This document shows positions 28,691 through 41,917 of a DNA stretch of 64,000 nt, in pieces. A program made the translations under genes and the position numbers. The DNA is from Lysobacteraceae bacterium SCN 69-320 (lineage in GTDB: Bacteria; Pseudomonadota; Gammaproteobacteria; Xanthomonadales; Rhodanobacteraceae), in NCBI GenBank assembly GCA_001725155.1, contig MEFP01000009.1, forward strand, positions 1 to 64,000, given 5' to 3'. Within the stretch, counting starts at the first letter, position 1. Each line of letters begins with the position of its first letter. The notes beneath the pieces are model-generated. The model was not told the origin of the DNA, searched no databases, and saw only the letters and a list, made by a program, of their open reading frames with translations.

Positions 28691-31600
28691 TCAGGCCGCG
28701 CCGACGAGCTTGGAAGCTTCGGCCAGATCCACCTGCACCAGGCGCGATACGCCGGGCTCGCGCATGGTCACGCCGCAGAGCTGGTGGGCGGCTTCCATCG
28801 TGGTCTTGTTGTGCGAGACGAACAGGAACTGCACGTGTTCGGACATTTCGTTGACCATGCTGGAGAAGCGCCCGACGTTGGCCTCGTCCAGCGGCGCGTC
28901 GACCTCGTCGAGCAGGCAGAACGGCGCCGGATTCAGGCGGAAGATCGAAAACACCAGCGCGACCGCAGTCAGCGCCTTCTCGCCGCCGGACAGCAGCGAG
29001 ATCGAGGTCACGCGCTTGCCCGGAGGTCGCGCCATGATCGACACGCCGGTGTCGAGCAGGTCGTCGCCGGTCAGTTCCAGATAGGCATGGCCGCCGCCGA
29101 ACAGGCGCGGGAACAGCTCCTGCAGGCCGGAATTGACCTTGTCGAAGGTTTCCTTGAAGCGCTGGCGCGTCTCGCGGTCGATCTTCTTGATCGCGCCTTC
29201 CAGCGTTTCCATCGCGGTGCCGAGGTCGGCCAGCTGCGCATCGAGATAGGTCTTGCGCTGCGACTGTTCCTCGTATTCCTGGATCGCGGCGAGATTGACC
29301 GGCTCGAGCCGGCGGATCTTGCCTTCGAGTTCGTTGAGGCTCTGCGCCCAGTCGCCGATGTCCGCGTGCGCCGGCAGGCTTTCGAGCACGGCGGCCAGCT
29401 CCAGTCCGGCTTCGAGAATGGCCTGAGCCAGATTCTCGGCACGCAGCTTCAGGCTGTGCTCGGACAGGCGCTTCTCCGCCAGCGCCTCGCGGCGCTGGGT
29501 CAGCAGGTGCTCGACGCGCTGGCGCTCCTGGTCGAGGCGGCGGAATTCCGCGTCGCAGTCTTCCAGCGCGCGGCGCGCGTCGACGAGCTGGCGGTCGACG
29601 AGCAGACGCTGGTTCAGATAGGTCTGGCGCTCGGCGTCGAGTTCGGTCAGCGGATCTTCGTCGGCGGCCAGCTGCTGGGCGATTTCCTGGCGGCGCGCGT
29701 CGAGCTGGGCAATCTGCGCATGCATGCGGCCGAGCGCCTGCTCCAGTGACTGGATCGCGCTGCGCTTGGATTCCAGCGACAGCGCCAGCTGATGCGCCTG
29801 GTCGCGCGCCTCGCGCGCATTCATGCGCGCTTCCTCGCGCTGCTCCAGGGTGCGCCGGCGCTGGCCGTCGAGCTCCTGGCGCTGCTGTTCCAGATCGCCC
29901 ATGCGGATCACCGCGGCATCGAGACGGCCGCGCGCTTCCTTGACCTGCGCCTGGTCCTCGTCGAGCTTGGCCGACAGCTGGCCGATTTCGGCATCGACTT
30001 TTTCCAGCCGCGCCTGCGCCGTCTCGACCTTGCCGCGATGGCTCTGCAGCTGTCCGCCGATCTCGGCCAGGCGCCGGTGCGCCATGTACAGCTCGCGCTG
30101 CGCGTCGTCGCGCTGGCGCTCGGCTTCGACCTTGCCGGACTTGAGCTCGTCGAGCTCGGCGGCGAGATCGTGGGCGCGCTCGTCGAGGCTCTCGATCTGA
30201 CCCTGCAAGGCGTGGATCTCGCGCTCGCGCGCGAGCACGCCGGCCTGGGCGCCGCCGCGGCGCAGCACGCGCAGATAGCCGGCGCCGAACCATTCGCCGC
30301 CGGTCGTGACGACCGACTGGCCGGGACTCAGCTCGCGCGCGATGCGCCGCGCTTCGTCCGGCGATGCGGCCGTGCGCACCTGGGCCAGCAGCGCGACGAC
30401 GGCAGCCGGCCCGCGCACCTGCGCCGACAAGGTGCCCGGAACGGCTTCGCCGCCCTGGGCGGCCGCGACCAGCACCATGTCGGCCTCGCGCAGCGCGGCC
30501 ATTTCATCGGCATAGGCTTCGGGCGTCTCGACGAGCACGCCTTCGAGCAGGCCCGACAGCACGGTCTCCACCGCGGTTTCCCAGCCGGCGTCGACGTCGA
30601 GCGCTTCGCCGAGGCGGCGCGCATTGCCGAGGCCCGCCCGTTCCAGCCACTGGCTGGCCGCACCTTTTTCCTGGCCCAGCGCCGCATGCTGCAGCGCTTC
30701 GAGCGAGGCCAGACGTCCACGCAGGGTCTGCAGTTGCTGGCGCGTGTCGCTCAGGCCCGACTGCGTCGCGCGCTCGGTCTCGAGCAGACGCTCGCAGGCG
30801 CTCTTGCGCTCGTCGAGCAGGCTGGTCAGGGTCTCGACCTTCTCGCGCTGGGTGTCCTGTTCGTCGCCGAGCGTGTCGGCCGCGGCGCTCAGCGTGCTCA
30901 GATCGGCCGCGCGCTTTTCGGTCTCCAGCGCTTCCAGCCGGCGCGCCGTGTCCAGGCACTGCCGGTCCAGGTAATCCAGGCGCGTACGTTCGACTTCGGC
31001 CGCACGCGCGGCTTCGGCGCTGGACGCGGAATACGCGTCCCAGGCCGACTGCCATTCGGCCAGCTTGGCCTCGGCGTCGCGCAAGGCGTCGCCGGTCTGC
31101 TCGTCGACCTCGCGCAGCGCTTCCAGGCGCGGCTCACCGTCGGCGACGGCCATACGCAGGGTCTCGATCTGCGTGCGGTCGGCATCGAGGTGTTCGCTGA
31201 GTTCGCGGTGCGCGCGCTCGGCCTCCTCGCGGCTTTTGTCCAGGCGCTCGCGCAGCTCGCGGTTGTGCGAGATCTGCTGCTCGACGCGGGCGATGTCGGC
31301 GCCGACCTTGTAGACCTCGCCCTGGACCAGGCCCAGATGCTCGTTCGCGACGTGGTGGCGCTCGCGGCTGGCTTCGAGCTGGGCTTCGATCTGGCGCTGG
31401 TCGGCGACGAACCTTTCGATCTCGATCTCGGCCTGGCGCAATGCGCTGCCCTGGCCTTCGACCTCGTCGGCGATCGCGCGGTAGTTCAGCGCGCGCAGCT
31501 CGGCTTCCTTCTGCTTCTGCTCGGCCTTGAGCTCCTGCCAGCGCGCCGCGGCCTTGGCCTGGCGATTCAGGTGTTCGAGCTGCTTGTCGACCTCGTCGCG

Positions 31601-32191
31601 CACGTCGCGCACGCGGTCGAGGTTCTCGCGCGTGGCCTTGATGCGGCTTTCGGTCTCCTTGCGCCGCTCCTTGTACTTGGAGATGCCGGCGGCTTCTTCG
31701 AGATGATGACGCAGCGCCTCGGGGTCGGATTCGACGACCTGCGAGATCATGCCCTGCTCGATGATGGAATAGCTGCGCGCCCCCAGGCCGGTGCCGAGGA
31801 ACAAGTCGGTGATGTCGCGGCGGCGGCAGCGCGCGCCGTTGAGCAGGTACTGCGACTGGCCGTCGCGCGTGACCATGCGCTTGACCGAGATTTCGTTGAA
31901 CTTGGCGTACTCGCCGACGATGGTGCCGTCGGAATTGTCGAACACGAGTTCGACCGAGGCCTGGCCGACCGGCTTGCGCGCGCTGGACCCCGAGAAGATC
32001 ACGTCGGTCAGCGAATCGCCGCGCAGACGGCTCGCCGCGCTTTCGCCCATGACCCAGCGGATCGCGTCGATGATGTTGGACTTGCCGCAGCCGTTGGGAC
32101 CGACGATGCCGGTCATGTTGGTGGGCAGGTGCAACGTGGTCGGATCGACGAAGGACTTGAATCCGGCCAGTTTTATCGTGGTCAGGCGCAT
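28691..32191 (-). CDS. smc: Chromosome segregation protein SMC
   Basis: 1,166 residues. The N-terminal ATPase part contains Walker A GPNGCGKSN at 31-39. Two coiled-coil arms of several hundred residues flank a hinge region (about 500-650). The C-terminal head carries the ABC signature LLSGGEKALTAVALV and Walker B FCLLDEVDAPLDEANVGRF. It forms the ring-shaped condensin that compacts and separates chromosomes, normally with ScpA and ScpB, which are not in this window. The start is MRLTTIKLAGFKSF at 32191; an in-frame upstream ATG adds 42 residues unlike SMC. It is transcribed with zipA. Confidence 0.98.
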   Translation of the reverse strand: MRLTTIKLAGFKSFVDPTTLHLPTNMTGIVGPNGCGKSNIIDAIRWVMGESAASRLRGDSLTDVIFSGSSARKPVGQASVELVFDNSDGTIVGEYAKFNEISVKRMVTRDGQSQYLLNGARCRRRDITDLFLGTGLGARSYSIIEQGMISQVVESDPEALRHHLEEAAGISKYKERRKETESRIKATRENLDRVRDVRDEVDKQLEHLNRQAKAAARWQELKAEQKQKEAELRALNYRAIADEVEGQGSALRQAEIEIERFVADQRQIEAQLEASRERHHVANEHLGLVQGEVYKVGADIARVEQQISHNRELRERLDKSREEAERAHRELSEHLDADRTQIETLRMAVADGEPRLEALREVDEQTGDALRDAEAKLAEWQSAWDAYSASSAEAARAAEVERTRLDYLDRQCLDTARRLEALETEKRAADLSTLSAAADTLGDEQDTQREKVETLTSLLDERKSACERLLETERATQSGLSDTRQQLQTLRGRLASLEALQHAALGQEKGAASQWLERAGLGNARRLGEALDVDAGWETAVETVLSGLLEGVLVETPEAYADEMAALREADMVLVAAAQGGEAVPGTLSAQVRGPAAVVALLAQVRTAASPDEARRIARELSPGQSVVTTGGEWFGAGYLRVLRRGGAQAGVLAREREIHALQGQIESLDERAHDLAAELDELKSGKVEAERQRDDAQRELYMAHRRLAEIGGQLQSHRGKVETAQARLEKVDAEIGQLSAKLDEDQAQVKEARGRLDAAVIRMGDLEQQRQELDGQRRRTLEQREEARMNAREARDQAHQLALSLESKRSAIQSLEQALGRMHAQIAQLDARRQEIAQQLAADEDPLTELDAERQTYLNQRLLVDRQLVDARRALEDCDAEFRRLDQERQRVEHLLTQRREALAEKRLSEHSLKLRAENLAQAILEAGLELAAVLESLPAHADIGDWAQSLNELEGKIRRLEPVNLAAIQEYEEQSQRKTYLDAQLADLGTAMETLEGAIKKIDRETRQRFKETFDKVNSGLQELFPRLFGGGHAYLELTGDDLLDTGVSIMARPPGKRVTSISLLSGGEKALTAVALVFSIFRLNPAPFCLLDEVDAPLDEANVGRFSSMVNEMSEHVQFLFVSHNKTTMEAAHQLCGVTMREPGVSRLVQVDLAEASKLVGAA

Positions 32192-32314
32192 GGAATTACC
32201 GCTACGACGGGCGCGCAGTATAGCCGCCCGGGTCCGCCCCGCGATCCCGCGGCCTGAACGGCGCCCGCGGTACGGCGAGCATACGCCGGCGTCAATTGGA
32301 GCCCAGGCTTCAAA

Positions 32315-32351
32315 CAAACGTTTGACATCCCGACGATCACATTGCTACTTT
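32315..32351 (+). promoter_or_regulatory. Sigma-70-type promoter with overlapping palindromic operator
   Basis: TTGACA at 32322-32327 and TACTTT at 32346-32351 are separated by 18 bases: a consensus -35 box and an acceptable -10 box facing the lipase gene. The perfect palindrome CAAACGTTTG (32315-32324) overlaps the start of the -35 box, a position where a bound TetR- or LacI-type repressor would block RNA polymerase. No such regulator is encoded beside it. The leader to the lipase start is about 155 bases. Confidence 0.6.
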
Positions 32352-32385
32352 GCGCGCCGCCGTCGGCGGCGTGCGGGAGGGCACG

Positions 32386-32421
32386 ATGCCGGCGGTCGTC
32401 CATCAGCACGCTCCGGCTTGA
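32386..32421 (+). CDS. Possible 11-residue leader peptide
   Basis: Within the leader of the lipase operon, ATG at 32386 preceded by GGGAGGG opens a short frame encoding MPAVVHQHAPA and ending in TGA. The strong ribosome site is the reason for listing it. It could be a regulatory upstream frame or chance in a GC-rich leader. Confidence 0.25.
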   Translation: MPAVVHQHAPA

Positions 32422-32511
32422 CCCGGTAGCCGCACGGAAGCTTCCCTGACCCGGCAGGCCGCAGCTGGACCGCGGCTCGAAAACCTGACCCGAGCCGCAT
32501 CGGGAGGGAAA

Positions 32512-33369
32512 ATGGTTCGTCTTGCTTTGGCGCTCTCGCTCGCCCTGGGAGCGGCTTGCGCCGCATCGGCCGCGGTGACCGGCGTGGCTTTCGTGCACGG
32601 CACCGGCGCGCAGACCAATGCGCTGGCCGACTACTGGACACCGGAGTTCGTCAACTCCGTGCGGCAGGGACTGCCGGATCAGTCCAAGTACGTCGTGGTC
32701 AACTGCGATCTCGGCCAGTACATGTGGGACAGCCGCGCCGCCGGCTGCGTGGCCGGCCAGCTGACCAGCTTCATCAACGGCGCCGGCATCACCGATCTGG
32801 TCGTCATCACCCATTCCAACGGCGGCAACGTCGTGCGCTGGATCCTGTCGAATCCGACCTACGACAGCCGCTATCCGAACATCATCGGCAAGATCCGCTG
32901 GGTCAACGCGCTGGCACCGTCGTCCGCCGGCACGCCACTGGCCGACGCGGTCATGAACGGCAACGTGTTCGAGCAGGCGCTGGGCTGGCTGCTCGGCTAC
33001 CAGAACGACGCCGTGCGCATGCAGCAGGTCAGCTGGATGGCCTATTACAACCAGAACAACCTGCTCGGCACGGCCGGCCGGCCGGCGCTGCCCAAGGGCT
33101 TCTGGGCCGTCGTCGGCACCGACGTGGATTCCTCGCCGTTCGACGGCGACAGCTGGTGCGGCGGCTATCAATACAACCTCGGCCTGGAAACCACGCAGAA
33201 CTGGCTGGCCAGCTGCTCCGACGGTTTCCTCAACTGCACCAGCCAGCAGGCCGCCGGCCGCACCTGGTTCCGCGACGTCGACCGCATGGCCGGCGCCGAA
33301 CCGCTGTCCCACAACCAGAGCCGCCGCGCCTGCTTCGGCCTGGACCGCATCCTGCGCGACGACCTCTGA
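32512..33369 (+). CDS. Secreted lipase-like alpha/beta hydrolase
   Basis: 285 residues with a clear signal peptide (MVRLALALSLALGAACAASA). The first strand and oxyanion segment are GVAFVHGTGAQ. The nucleophile elbow is VVITHSNGGNVVRW, a T-H-S-x-G variant of the lipase G-x-S-x-G box. The later segments NALAPSSAGTPLADAV and SHNQSRRACFGLD probably contain the acidic residue and the catalytic histidine. Several cysteines could form disulfides in the periplasm or medium. It is the first gene of a two-gene operon with the DUF4785-like protein 10 bases later, and is preceded by the promoter at 32.3 kb. Substrate unproven. Confidence 0.8.
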   Translation: MVRLALALSLALGAACAASAAVTGVAFVHGTGAQTNALADYWTPEFVNSVRQGLPDQSKYVVVNCDLGQYMWDSRAAGCVAGQLTSFINGAGITDLVVITHSNGGNVVRWILSNPTYDSRYPNIIGKIRWVNALAPSSAGTPLADAVMNGNVFEQALGWLLGYQNDAVRMQQVSWMAYYNQNNLLGTAGRPALPKGFWAVVGTDVDSSPFDGDSWCGGYQYNLGLETTQNWLASCSDGFLNCTSQQAAGRTWFRDVDRMAGAEPLSHNQSRRACFGLDRILRDDL

Positions 33370-33379
33370 GGAGCGACCC

Positions 33380-34603
33380 ATGCCGAATCTGAAATCCGCG
33401 GCACTGGCCGCGAGCCTTGCGCTGGGCCTCGCCGGCGTCGCCCAGGCCGCCGACCTGCGCCTGTCCGCCCCCGCTGCCGGCGACCAGGTGCCGACGCGCC
33501 TGAGCGCCAATCCCGATACGCGCGCGACCGCCACGCTGGACCGCACGCCGGTCGCCGTGTCCTGGGCGCTGGACCCGGCCGCGAACCTGGCCGAACGCCC
33601 CGAAGCCTTCGTGCAGCAGAGCCGCGAATACTGGCTCGACGCCGACGAGGCGCAGCTGCGTCGCGGCATCGGCCTGCCGACCACGGCCGAGGCCGCGCTG
33701 ATCCGCATCAGCCCGCACGGCGGCAACCGCAGCCGCCTGAGCGTCGACGACCTCGTGATCCGCAACGGCGGGGTCGAACTCAACGGCCGCGCCGCCACGC
33801 AGAGCCTCGTCGACGAGACCGCGCTGCGCGCCGCCGGCATGGACGTGCCCGAGGGCACGGTCATCGCCCGGCTCGCCCCGGCCGCCGGCAAGGGACGCCT
33901 GGAACTGGCCGTACCGGCAGCCAGCGGCAGTTACCTGATCCACGTATTCGAACCGACCAGCACCGCGGTGCTGAGCCTGACCGCCGCACGCGACACCGTG
34001 CTGGCCGGCCAGCCGCTGCGGATCAGTGCTGCGCTGCAGGGCGCCAAGGCGCTGACGGCCAGCGGCCTGCTGACCGCGCCCGACGGCTACAGTCAGCCGT
34101 TCGCGCTGCAATTGCAGGCCGACGGCAGCTGGCAGGCCGATGTCGTTCCGGATGCAGCGCACGCACGCGGTCCCGGTCTCTGGGAAGTGCACGCCTTCAC
34201 GAGCGGCGGTACCAGCCGCGCGCCGGTGCAGCGCGACGCCCGCACCGCGTTCGCCCTGAGCCGGCCCAGCGCGCGTCTGGACGGCACGGTAGCGAGCACG
34301 GCCGACGCCGGCCGCGGCGGCCTGAGCCTGGCCGTCGGCATCGAAGCCGCCAGCGCCAGCCGCTATCAGCTCGCCGGCGTGCTCTACGGCACCGCCGCCG
34401 ACGGCACGCGCCGCCCGGCAGCCTATGCCCAGTCGGCGGGCTGGCTCGACGCCGGCAACGGCCGCCTGACCCTGAGCTTCGACCGCAGCACACTGGAAGC
34501 CGCCAAGCTCACGGCGCCCTACGAACTGCGCGATCTGCGTCTGTCGGACCAGGCCGATCTCGGACTGATCGAGCGGCGCGCGCGGGCGGTCGAGCTGCGC
34601 TGA
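33380..34603 (+). CDS. Exported DUF4785-like protein
   Basis: 407 residues. A signal peptide (MPNLKSAALAASLALGLAGV, cut near AQA) is followed by beta-rich sequence with conserved-looking stretches such as WALDPAANLAERPEAFVQQS, REYWLDADEAQLRRGI and LIRISPHGG, then Ig-like repeats (LAGQPLRISAAL, GLWEVHAFTSGG, LAGVLYGTAADGTRRP). The layout resembles DUF4785 proteins known from Legionella and Xanthomonad relatives; assignment is from memory and moderate. It starts 10 bases after the lipase stop, behind GAGGAG, so the two are surely co-expressed. A chaperone, adhesin or lipase-partner role is possible but unproven. Confidence 0.65.
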   Translation: MPNLKSAALAASLALGLAGVAQAADLRLSAPAAGDQVPTRLSANPDTRATATLDRTPVAVSWALDPAANLAERPEAFVQQSREYWLDADEAQLRRGIGLPTTAEAALIRISPHGGNRSRLSVDDLVIRNGGVELNGRAATQSLVDETALRAAGMDVPEGTVIARLAPAAGKGRLELAVPAASGSYLIHVFEPTSTAVLSLTAARDTVLAGQPLRISAALQGAKALTASGLLTAPDGYSQPFALQLQADGSWQADVVPDAAHARGPGLWEVHAFTSGGTSRAPVQRDARTAFALSRPSARLDGTVASTADAGRGGLSLAVGIEAASASRYQLAGVLYGTAADGTRRPAAYAQSAGWLDAGNGRLTLSFDRSTLEAAKLTAPYELRDLRLSDQADLGLIERRARAVELR

Positions 34604-34826
34604 AGGCTCGGCATCGGGAGCCGGGATCGGAAGGCGCAGTCCGCGCTGCGCCTTCCGAACTCGTTGCGGTTTCTGCCTGCGGATTCGCCGGCAATGCCGG
34701 CACTGCACGTTCCGGATTCAGTCGGTTCTGCCGGTACATCGGGCATTTCGTCGAAAGCCCTGCTGCGCGCGCTCTCTGCAGAAAAAGATCACGGCGGTGC
34801 GAACCGGGTCTGCACTACAGCACGGC

Positions 34827-34868
34827 AACCCCATCCCCACCCATGCCCTCCCCTTGAAGGGGAGGGTT
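34827..34868. repeat. 42-bp intergenic repeat, arm 1
   Basis: Starts AACCCCATCCCCACCCATG and ends CTTGAAGGGGAGGGTT. It is the exact reverse complement of 34951-34992. It contains the internal palindrome CCCTCCCCTTGAAGGGGAGGG. It lies in the 617-base spacer between the DUF4785-like gene and the MFS gene, which holds no gene. Confidence 0.9.
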
Positions 34869-34950
34869 TTTCCCGGCCGGCCAGCGTGTTTCCGGCCCGA
34901 TTTTCCGCAGGGTCTGAGTCAAAGGCACACCCATCGAACTGGCCTGATCG

Positions 34951-34992
34951 AACCCTCCCCTTCAAGGGGAGGGCATGGGTGGGGATGGGGTT
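34951..34992. repeat. 42-bp intergenic repeat, arm 2
   Basis: Exact reverse complement of 34827-34868, separated from it by 82 bases, giving a paired inverted arrangement typical of REP/BIME elements. A third, degenerate copy lies at 25061-25102. Confidence 0.9.
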
Positions 34993-35115
34993 GCTCTCAC
35001 TGCCCAGAGCAGCCATCTCCCGGCCTTGCCGATTCCCGCTCCACGACAGCGCTGCAACGATTCGTACCACAAACCAGGCCGCCGACCGTAACGCCAGCAC
35101 CAGCCCGCCGCCTCT

Positions 35116-35202
35116 GATCCCTCACTCCCGATCCCTCACTCCCGATCCCTCACTCCCGATTCCTCTCCCGATTCCCCGCTCCCGATTCCCGATTCCCGTT
35201 TT
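35116..35202. repeat. GATTCCC-type tandem repeats
   Basis: Three perfect head-to-tail copies of GATCCCTCACTCCC (35116-35157) are followed by degenerate units GATTCCTCTCCC, GATTCCCCGCTCCC and two of GATTCCC. Heptamer arrays of this kind are frequent between genes in Xanthomonas relatives. The array ends just before the MFS gene and covers its expected promoter. Copy number may vary between strains. Confidence 0.85.
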
Positions 35203-35220
35203 ATGGCACGCTAGCCGGCT

Positions 35221-36371
35221 ATGACTCCCGCCGTACCTGCGCTGCGCCTGTCCAGCTTCTACTTCATGTACTACGCCGTGCTCGGCGGATTCACACCGTA
35301 CTGGAGCCTGTATCTGAAGCACCGCGGCCAGGACGCCGCCGCGATCGGCCTGCTGATGAGCCTGTGGTATGCGACGCGCATCGTCGCGCCGAGCAGCTGG
35401 AACTGGCTCGCGTCGCGCTCGGCGCGGCCGATACGCTGGCTGCACCTGGGTTGTCTGGCGAGCGTCGCGAGCTTCTGCGCATTCCTGCTGCCGCTGGATT
35501 TCGCCGGACTGCTCGTCGCGATGTGCGTATTCTGCTTTTTCCATAACGCCACAATGCCGCAATTCGAGGCGATCACCCTGTCGCATCTGCACGGCATCGC
35601 CGAGCGCTACGGCACGATCCGCGTCTGGGGCTCGATCGGCTTCATCGGCATCGTCGCGCTGTTCGGCTTCCTGCTCGACCACCTCGCCGTGGCCTGGCTG
35701 CCGTTGCTGATGCTGCCGCTGCTGGTCGGCGTGGCCGGGTCGGCCTTCGTCAACGACTACGGGCCGGCCCAGCGCAGCGCGCTGCCGGCCGCCGGCGCGG
35801 AATTCCGCGCGCGCCTGGGCCGGCCCGAGATCGCCGCATTCTTCCTGGTCTGCCTGCTCGTGCAGATGTCGTTCGGGCCGCTGTACACGTTCTTCTCGCT
35901 GTATCTGGAACAGCACGGCTACAAGCCGTCGGCGCTGGGCCTGTTCTGGGCCATCGGCGTGGCGGTCGAAGTGCTCGTGTTCTTCCTGTCGCCGCGGCTG
36001 TTCCTGCGCTGGCCGGCGCAGACCGTGCTGCTGGTCGCCGTCGCGAGCGCGGCCGTGCGCTGGCTCGTCACGGCGCTGTTCCCGGATTCGGTCGTGATCA
36101 TGACCCTGGCCCAGCTGACCCATGCGGTCAATTTCGCCGCGTTCTTCGCCAGTGTCATGCAGCTGATGGCGCAGTATTTCCCGGGGCCGCTCGGCGGTCC
36201 CGGCCAGGGCGTGTTCTACGGTTTCTCCTCGGGCGTCGGCGGCGCGCTCGGCGCGCTGATCGCCGGCCAGGCCTGGCGCTGGGGCGGCGGCAAGCTCGCG
36301 TTCGAAGTGGCCGCGGCCTTCGCCGCGATCGCCGCGCTGATCGCCTGGCGCTGGGTCAGGCCGGTGCCGGC

Positions 36372-36393
<22 letters not shown>
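35221..36393 (+). CDS. MFS transporter (HcaT-like, MFS_1-like family)
   Basis: A 390-residue inner-membrane protein with about twelve hydrophobic helices. The opening LRLSSFYFMYYAVLGGFTPY and the segments WNWLASRS, ERYGTIRVWGSIGFIG and PGQGVFYGFSSGVGGALGAL are characteristic of the HcaT / nucleoside-permease-like group of the major facilitator superfamily. The substrate is unknown; E. coli HcaT is linked to phenylpropionate but many homologues are not. The gene starts about 19 bases after a tandem repeat array. Its last 22 bases overlap the end of epmA on the other strand. Confidence 0.88.
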
Positions 36394-40683
<4,290 letters not shown>

Positions 40684-40871
40684 TCGCCGCAACGGCCGCT
40701 GCCCGCTCCGCGTGGCGGGCGCTCGCGAAATCGTCCGAAGAAATCAGGAATACGCCGCGTTCGCCGCCGCTTCAGTCCGGGATGGCCGAACGCCGGCGGT
40801 GCACGCGTCCGGCGCAGCGGCGTGAGCAGCCAGACACCGCAGGGACCGCACGAACGACGCTCAGGTCGCCG

Positions 40872-41390
40872 CTAGTTGCCGCCGCTGCGGCGCAGATCGG
40901 CCTGATTCGGCAGGCCCGATGGTCCCGGCGACTTCATCTGCAGCCGGCGCACCTCGGTTTCCGAACTGCGCCGCGCGCGTTCGATCTCGGCGTAGGTCTG
41001 GCATTTGTCCTTGCCCAGATGCGAGCCGGTCGGCCGCTCGCGCACGCAGACCAGGCGCCGGCCGTCGTTGCGTGTGAGCACGGCGTTGACGTTTTCCTGC
41101 GCCTGCAGCAGTTCGGCCTTGTCGCCGTCGCTGAACGCCTGCGCATCCGCATGGCGTCCGAGCACGGCGGCAATCCGCTGCAGGCCCCGCTCGACGTCGG
41201 CGCGCTCGGCCTCGGACACGAACTCGTAGCGGCCGCCGCTTTGCATCTGCTGGCGTATCGCCGCGGCCTGGTCGTCGAACAACGCCTTGCTGTCGGCGGT
41301 CAACGGCCGCTCCGCGCGCTCCTTGGCGGGGGCCGCGGCGGCGAAGACCAGACTGCCCGCCAGCAGCGCTGCCGCAATGATCGGCTTCAT
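40872..41390 (-). CDS. Exported hypothetical protein with paired cysteines
   Basis: 172 residues. Signal peptide MKPIIAAALLAGSLVFAAAA, then a helical acidic segment (DSKALFDDQAAAIRQQM), and a C-terminal block RLVCVRERPTGSHLGKDKCQ with two cysteines spaced to form a disulfide, ending in an arginine-rich tail. The cysteine/PTGSH block recurs in small exported proteins of this bacterial group, to my recollection. No enzyme motif is seen. The start is supported by GGAG eight bases upstream. It is divergent from the HNH nuclease gene. Confidence 0.65.
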   Translation of the reverse strand: MKPIIAAALLAGSLVFAAAAPAKERAERPLTADSKALFDDQAAAIRQQMQSGGRYEFVSEAERADVERGLQRIAAVLGRHADAQAFSDGDKAELLQAQENVNAVLTRNDGRRLVCVRERPTGSHLGKDKCQTYAEIERARRSSETEVRRLQMKSPGPSGLPNQADLRRSGGN

Positions 41391-41515
41391 CGTATGCTCC
41401 GCAATCCCAGGTGATGGCGACCTCATTTCGCCACGAAGCGCCCACGGCCGCGTTGCCTGAACTGCGAACATACGAATCTTCTCGTAAACGCCGCTGCGGC
41501 GGCCCGGAATCTGCC

Positions 41516-41890
41516 ATGAGCACGAACAAGTCCGCCCCCGACAGCAGCCGCCTCGACCGCATCGTGGCCCAGGCGCGCGCCGACGCCAGCGAGCGCGAGA
41601 AAGGCTATCGCGAGCGCGCGCTGAAGATGTATCCGTGGGTCTGCGGCCGCTGCGCGCGGGAATTCACGCGCGCCAACCTGCAAGAACTGACCGTGCATCA
41701 CCGCAACCACAACCACGACGACAATCCGGCCGACGGCAGCAACTGGGAGTTGCTGTGCGTCTACTGCCACGACAACGAGCATTCGCGCTACATCGACCAT
41801 ACCGGCGACATCAGCGAGACGCGCGCGGCCGAGGCAACCTCGAACCCGTTCGCCAATCTGCGCGCGCTGATGACGCAGAAGAAAGGCTGA
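41516..41890 (+). CDS. yajD: YajD-family HNH nuclease
   Basis: 124 residues. A zinc pair CGRC and CVYC brackets the nuclease motif, with VHHRNHNHDD and the closing CHDNEH giving the H-N-H metal site. The start MSTNKSAPDSSRLDRIVAQA and the helix YRERALKMYPWVCGRC match E. coli YajD. The cellular DNA target is not known; the YajD group is probably a housekeeping endonuclease. It is convergent with the acyltransferase gene 27 bases on. Confidence 0.9.
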   Translation: MSTNKSAPDSSRLDRIVAQARADASEREKGYRERALKMYPWVCGRCAREFTRANLQELTVHHRNHNHDDNPADGSNWELLCVYCHDNEHSRYIDHTGDISETRAAEATSNPFANLRALMTQKKG

Positions 41891-41917
41891 GGCGGCCGCG
41901 GGCGGTCGCCGCGGCGC

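Noticed and set aside
29746-29943. Small plus-strand frames inside smc that begin with ATG
   Set aside because: They lack ribosome sites and are short GC-driven frames within a conserved gene.
29792-32257. An 821-codon frame antisense to smc
   Set aside because: It reads as a leucine/alanine-rich mirror of the SMC coiled coils, and smc is unmistakable on the other strand.
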